DNA of 58,009 bases from Phycisphaerae bacterium (GTDB lineage: Bacteria; Planctomycetota; Phycisphaerae; Sedimentisphaerales; Anaerobacaceae): the NCBI GenBank assembly GCA_030619925.1, contig JAUXAL010000013.1:1-58009 (forward strand), read 5' to 3'. This document shows positions 56,844 to 58,009 of the stretch, piece by piece. The position numbers and the translations under genes were made by a program. Below the pieces are notes generated by a model, which was not told the origin of the DNA, did no database searches, and saw only the letters and a program-made list of their open reading frames with translations. Every line of letters begins with the position of its first letter. Positions within the stretch are counted from its first letter, which is position 1.

Positions 56844-58009
56844 ATGAATTCAGAGCAATTGGAAAAATACACCTCTGCGATAACGCTTTCGGACATGGAA
56901 ATCTTTGTGTTTCCGGAGCTGATGTATAGTCTGGTTCTGGCTGATATTATGAGTCCGATTATCTGGCAGTGGCGAGAGCTGGAGTCTTTCAAGAAGCTGC
57001 AGGGCAAAAGCAGCTATAAAAAATTGATGCGGCTCAAGCAATTCATAATTGATGAGTTTGAGTTTAATCTCGACCTTGAAACCTGGGGACTGACCGGCAA
57101 AGCTAAAGAGCTCAAACGGTTTGAGAAGTTCATCTCGCCGGGTGATGTCGCCAAAAGCAATGCTCTATTTGGCTACGAGGGTGACAAATATTATTTTGAT
57201 GTGGATATCAGAAAGCACTTTGGGCTGGATAAGTACGACAGTGACATGATCCCATATTGGAAGACAGAAACAATCGAGGCTATGAATGCCTTTCGGTACA
57301 GAGAAGGCTATACAAAATGGGCGGGGGAGTGCGTCTCATTATCGGCTTTGTACGCGGCAGCGGCGTTTATCGTATGCGGAATACCTCTGGAAGATATCTA
57401 TATGATACTCACCCCGCTTCACTCACAGAATTTCATCGACATACAGGACGGCGTTCTGACCAACAACAGAAGGCTCGTTACCAAAACAATGTGGTTCAAC
57501 GGCACCGCTATTTCCAATAAGGCCCAGCGGGCATTGCGAAATGAAAACGTTGCAATCGTGGCCCATCCATCCGGCTATGTGCATTGTTTGTATGATGATG
57601 CGACGATAGATAAAGGAGTTTACCAATATTTTGCCAAGAAACTAAGTTCATATTTGTCAACAGAATTAACACTGCTTATCTTTGCAAGTTTTTTGCGAGT
57701 CAATAGAGACTATCAGAAATTTTTTCAGGTCTGTCGCCGGTGCCACGGCCAGGCACAGTTTTTAAAGGCGGAAGTCCTATTCCATTATGAGCACAGCAGT
57801 AATTACAGAATAGCCGACAAAACTTTTGATAAACTGCTCGCCGAGGTTTCAGATGAGGATTTTGTTCCGTATCAGCTCCCGGGTAGAATTCGATGTGACG
57901 AGCTTGATGAATTTATAAAAAAGGAAAAGGTTAGCTTGAGAAACCCAGCGGGCAAAATGGCCTTGAGGAAATATATTGAACCGGTAATACCTGATGCGCA
58001 GCAATTTGT
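56844..58009 (+). CDS. Unknown protein with possible transglutaminase/papain-like core (runs off the right edge)
   Basis: 388 codons from ATG at 56844, open to the end of the window. The ribosome-binding site is weak. The middle contains YTKWAGECVSLSALYAAAAF, then GIPLEDIYMILTPLHSQNFI and DIQDGVLTNNRRLVTKTMWF. The Cys in GEC(V)S, the His in PLHSQNF and the following Asp have the order and spacing of a transglutaminase/papain-like Cys-His-Asp triad. That fold call is inference, and the family is otherwise uncharacterised. A later RVNRDYQKFFQVCRRCHGQA carries a CxxC. No signal peptide; probably cytoplasmic. No operon partner visible. Confidence 0.75.
   Translation, partial: MNSEQLEKYTSAITLSDMEIFVFPELMYSLVLADIMSPIIWQWRELESFKKLQGKSSYKKLMRLKQFIIDEFEFNLDLETWGLTGKAKELKRFEKFISPGDVAKSNALFGYEGDKYYFDVDIRKHFGLDKYDSDMIPYWKTETIEAMNAFRYREGYTKWAGECVSLSALYAAAAFIVCGIPLEDIYMILTPLHSQNFIDIQDGVLTNNRRLVTKTMWFNGTAISNKAQRALRNENVAIVAHPSGYVHCLYDDATIDKGVYQYFAKKLSSYLSTELTLLIFASFLRVNRDYQKFFQVCRRCHGQAQFLKAEVLFHYEHSSNYRIADKTFDKLLAEVSDEDFVPYQLPGRIRCDELDEFIKKEKVSLRNPAGKMALRKYIEPVIPDAQQF

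Noticed and set aside
1-58009. tRNA, rRNA, CRISPR arrays and riboswitches
   Set aside because: I scanned the intergenic regions by eye and found no cloverleaf, regularly spaced repeat-spacer pattern or recognised riboswitch core. A tRNAscan or Infernal run would be decisive.

Overview
The window looks like a chromosomal segment of a Planctomycetota bacterium, probably of the Phycisphaerae/Sedimentisphaerales type. The basis is the combination of Tat-exported sulfatases and oxidoreductases (RRxFLK-type signals), PQQ-propeller and ThuA-like proteins, a complete single-locus type II secretion (pseudopilus) operon, HldD (LPS core heptose) and an intergenic repeat that reads as NKPN/KDYEN peptides. 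This taxonomy is inference; no rRNA is present. No tRNA, CRISPR array, prophage or intact insertion sequence was seen.

Layout. 1-529: 5' end of clpC. 1227-5623: two-gene operon of AAA/STAND-like ATPases (one with a long TPR array) behind a strong promoter whose start region is covered by two tandem 14-bp dyads. 6244-6507: small coiled-coil protein. 7205-8795: PadR repressor with its own operator plus a HAAS-TM-TPR-HEAT protein. 8890-9067: remnant of a serpin. 9450-21271: mostly minus-strand housekeeping and metabolic genes (class II ribonucleotide reductase, tyrS, DUF5131/TcmP three-Cys pair, hldD, a 31-residue protein with its own promoter and terminator, two tandem Tat lipoprotein aldo/keto reductases). 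21300-24790: repeat-rich accessory region with three small membrane proteins of unknown function.

24789-38781 is an exported polysaccharide-degradation cluster: PQQ-propeller protein, ThuA-like protein, right-handed beta-helix (lyase-like) protein, Tat aldo/keto reductase, two type I sulfatases with Cys-type formylglycine motifs, a large unknown Tat protein and a polysaccharide-deacetylase-like protein. The remnant of another sulfatase lies inside it. The likely substrate is a sulfated, possibly uronate-rich glycan (inference). avtA follows on the opposite strand.

40528-54868 is a T2SS operon in the order gspE-F-G-H-I-J-K-L-M-C-like, then a membrane-anchored protein with a Hedgehog/intein (Hint) domain, then a secretin (gspD) with an internally duplicated N-domain. 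The Hint protein and the GspC-like protein share unusual charged RERFxNMSExER repeats, which makes the Hint protein a candidate self-processing accessory of the secretion machine. After it come a 6-phosphofructokinase and the start of a Cys-protease-like unknown protein.

The second theme is repeat biology. At least three families of short palindromes (about 20-45 bp) sit between genes and also inside genes of the glycan cluster. There they add in-frame peptides, as Rickettsia palindromic elements do. Serpin and sulfatase relics show ongoing gene decay next to such repeats.
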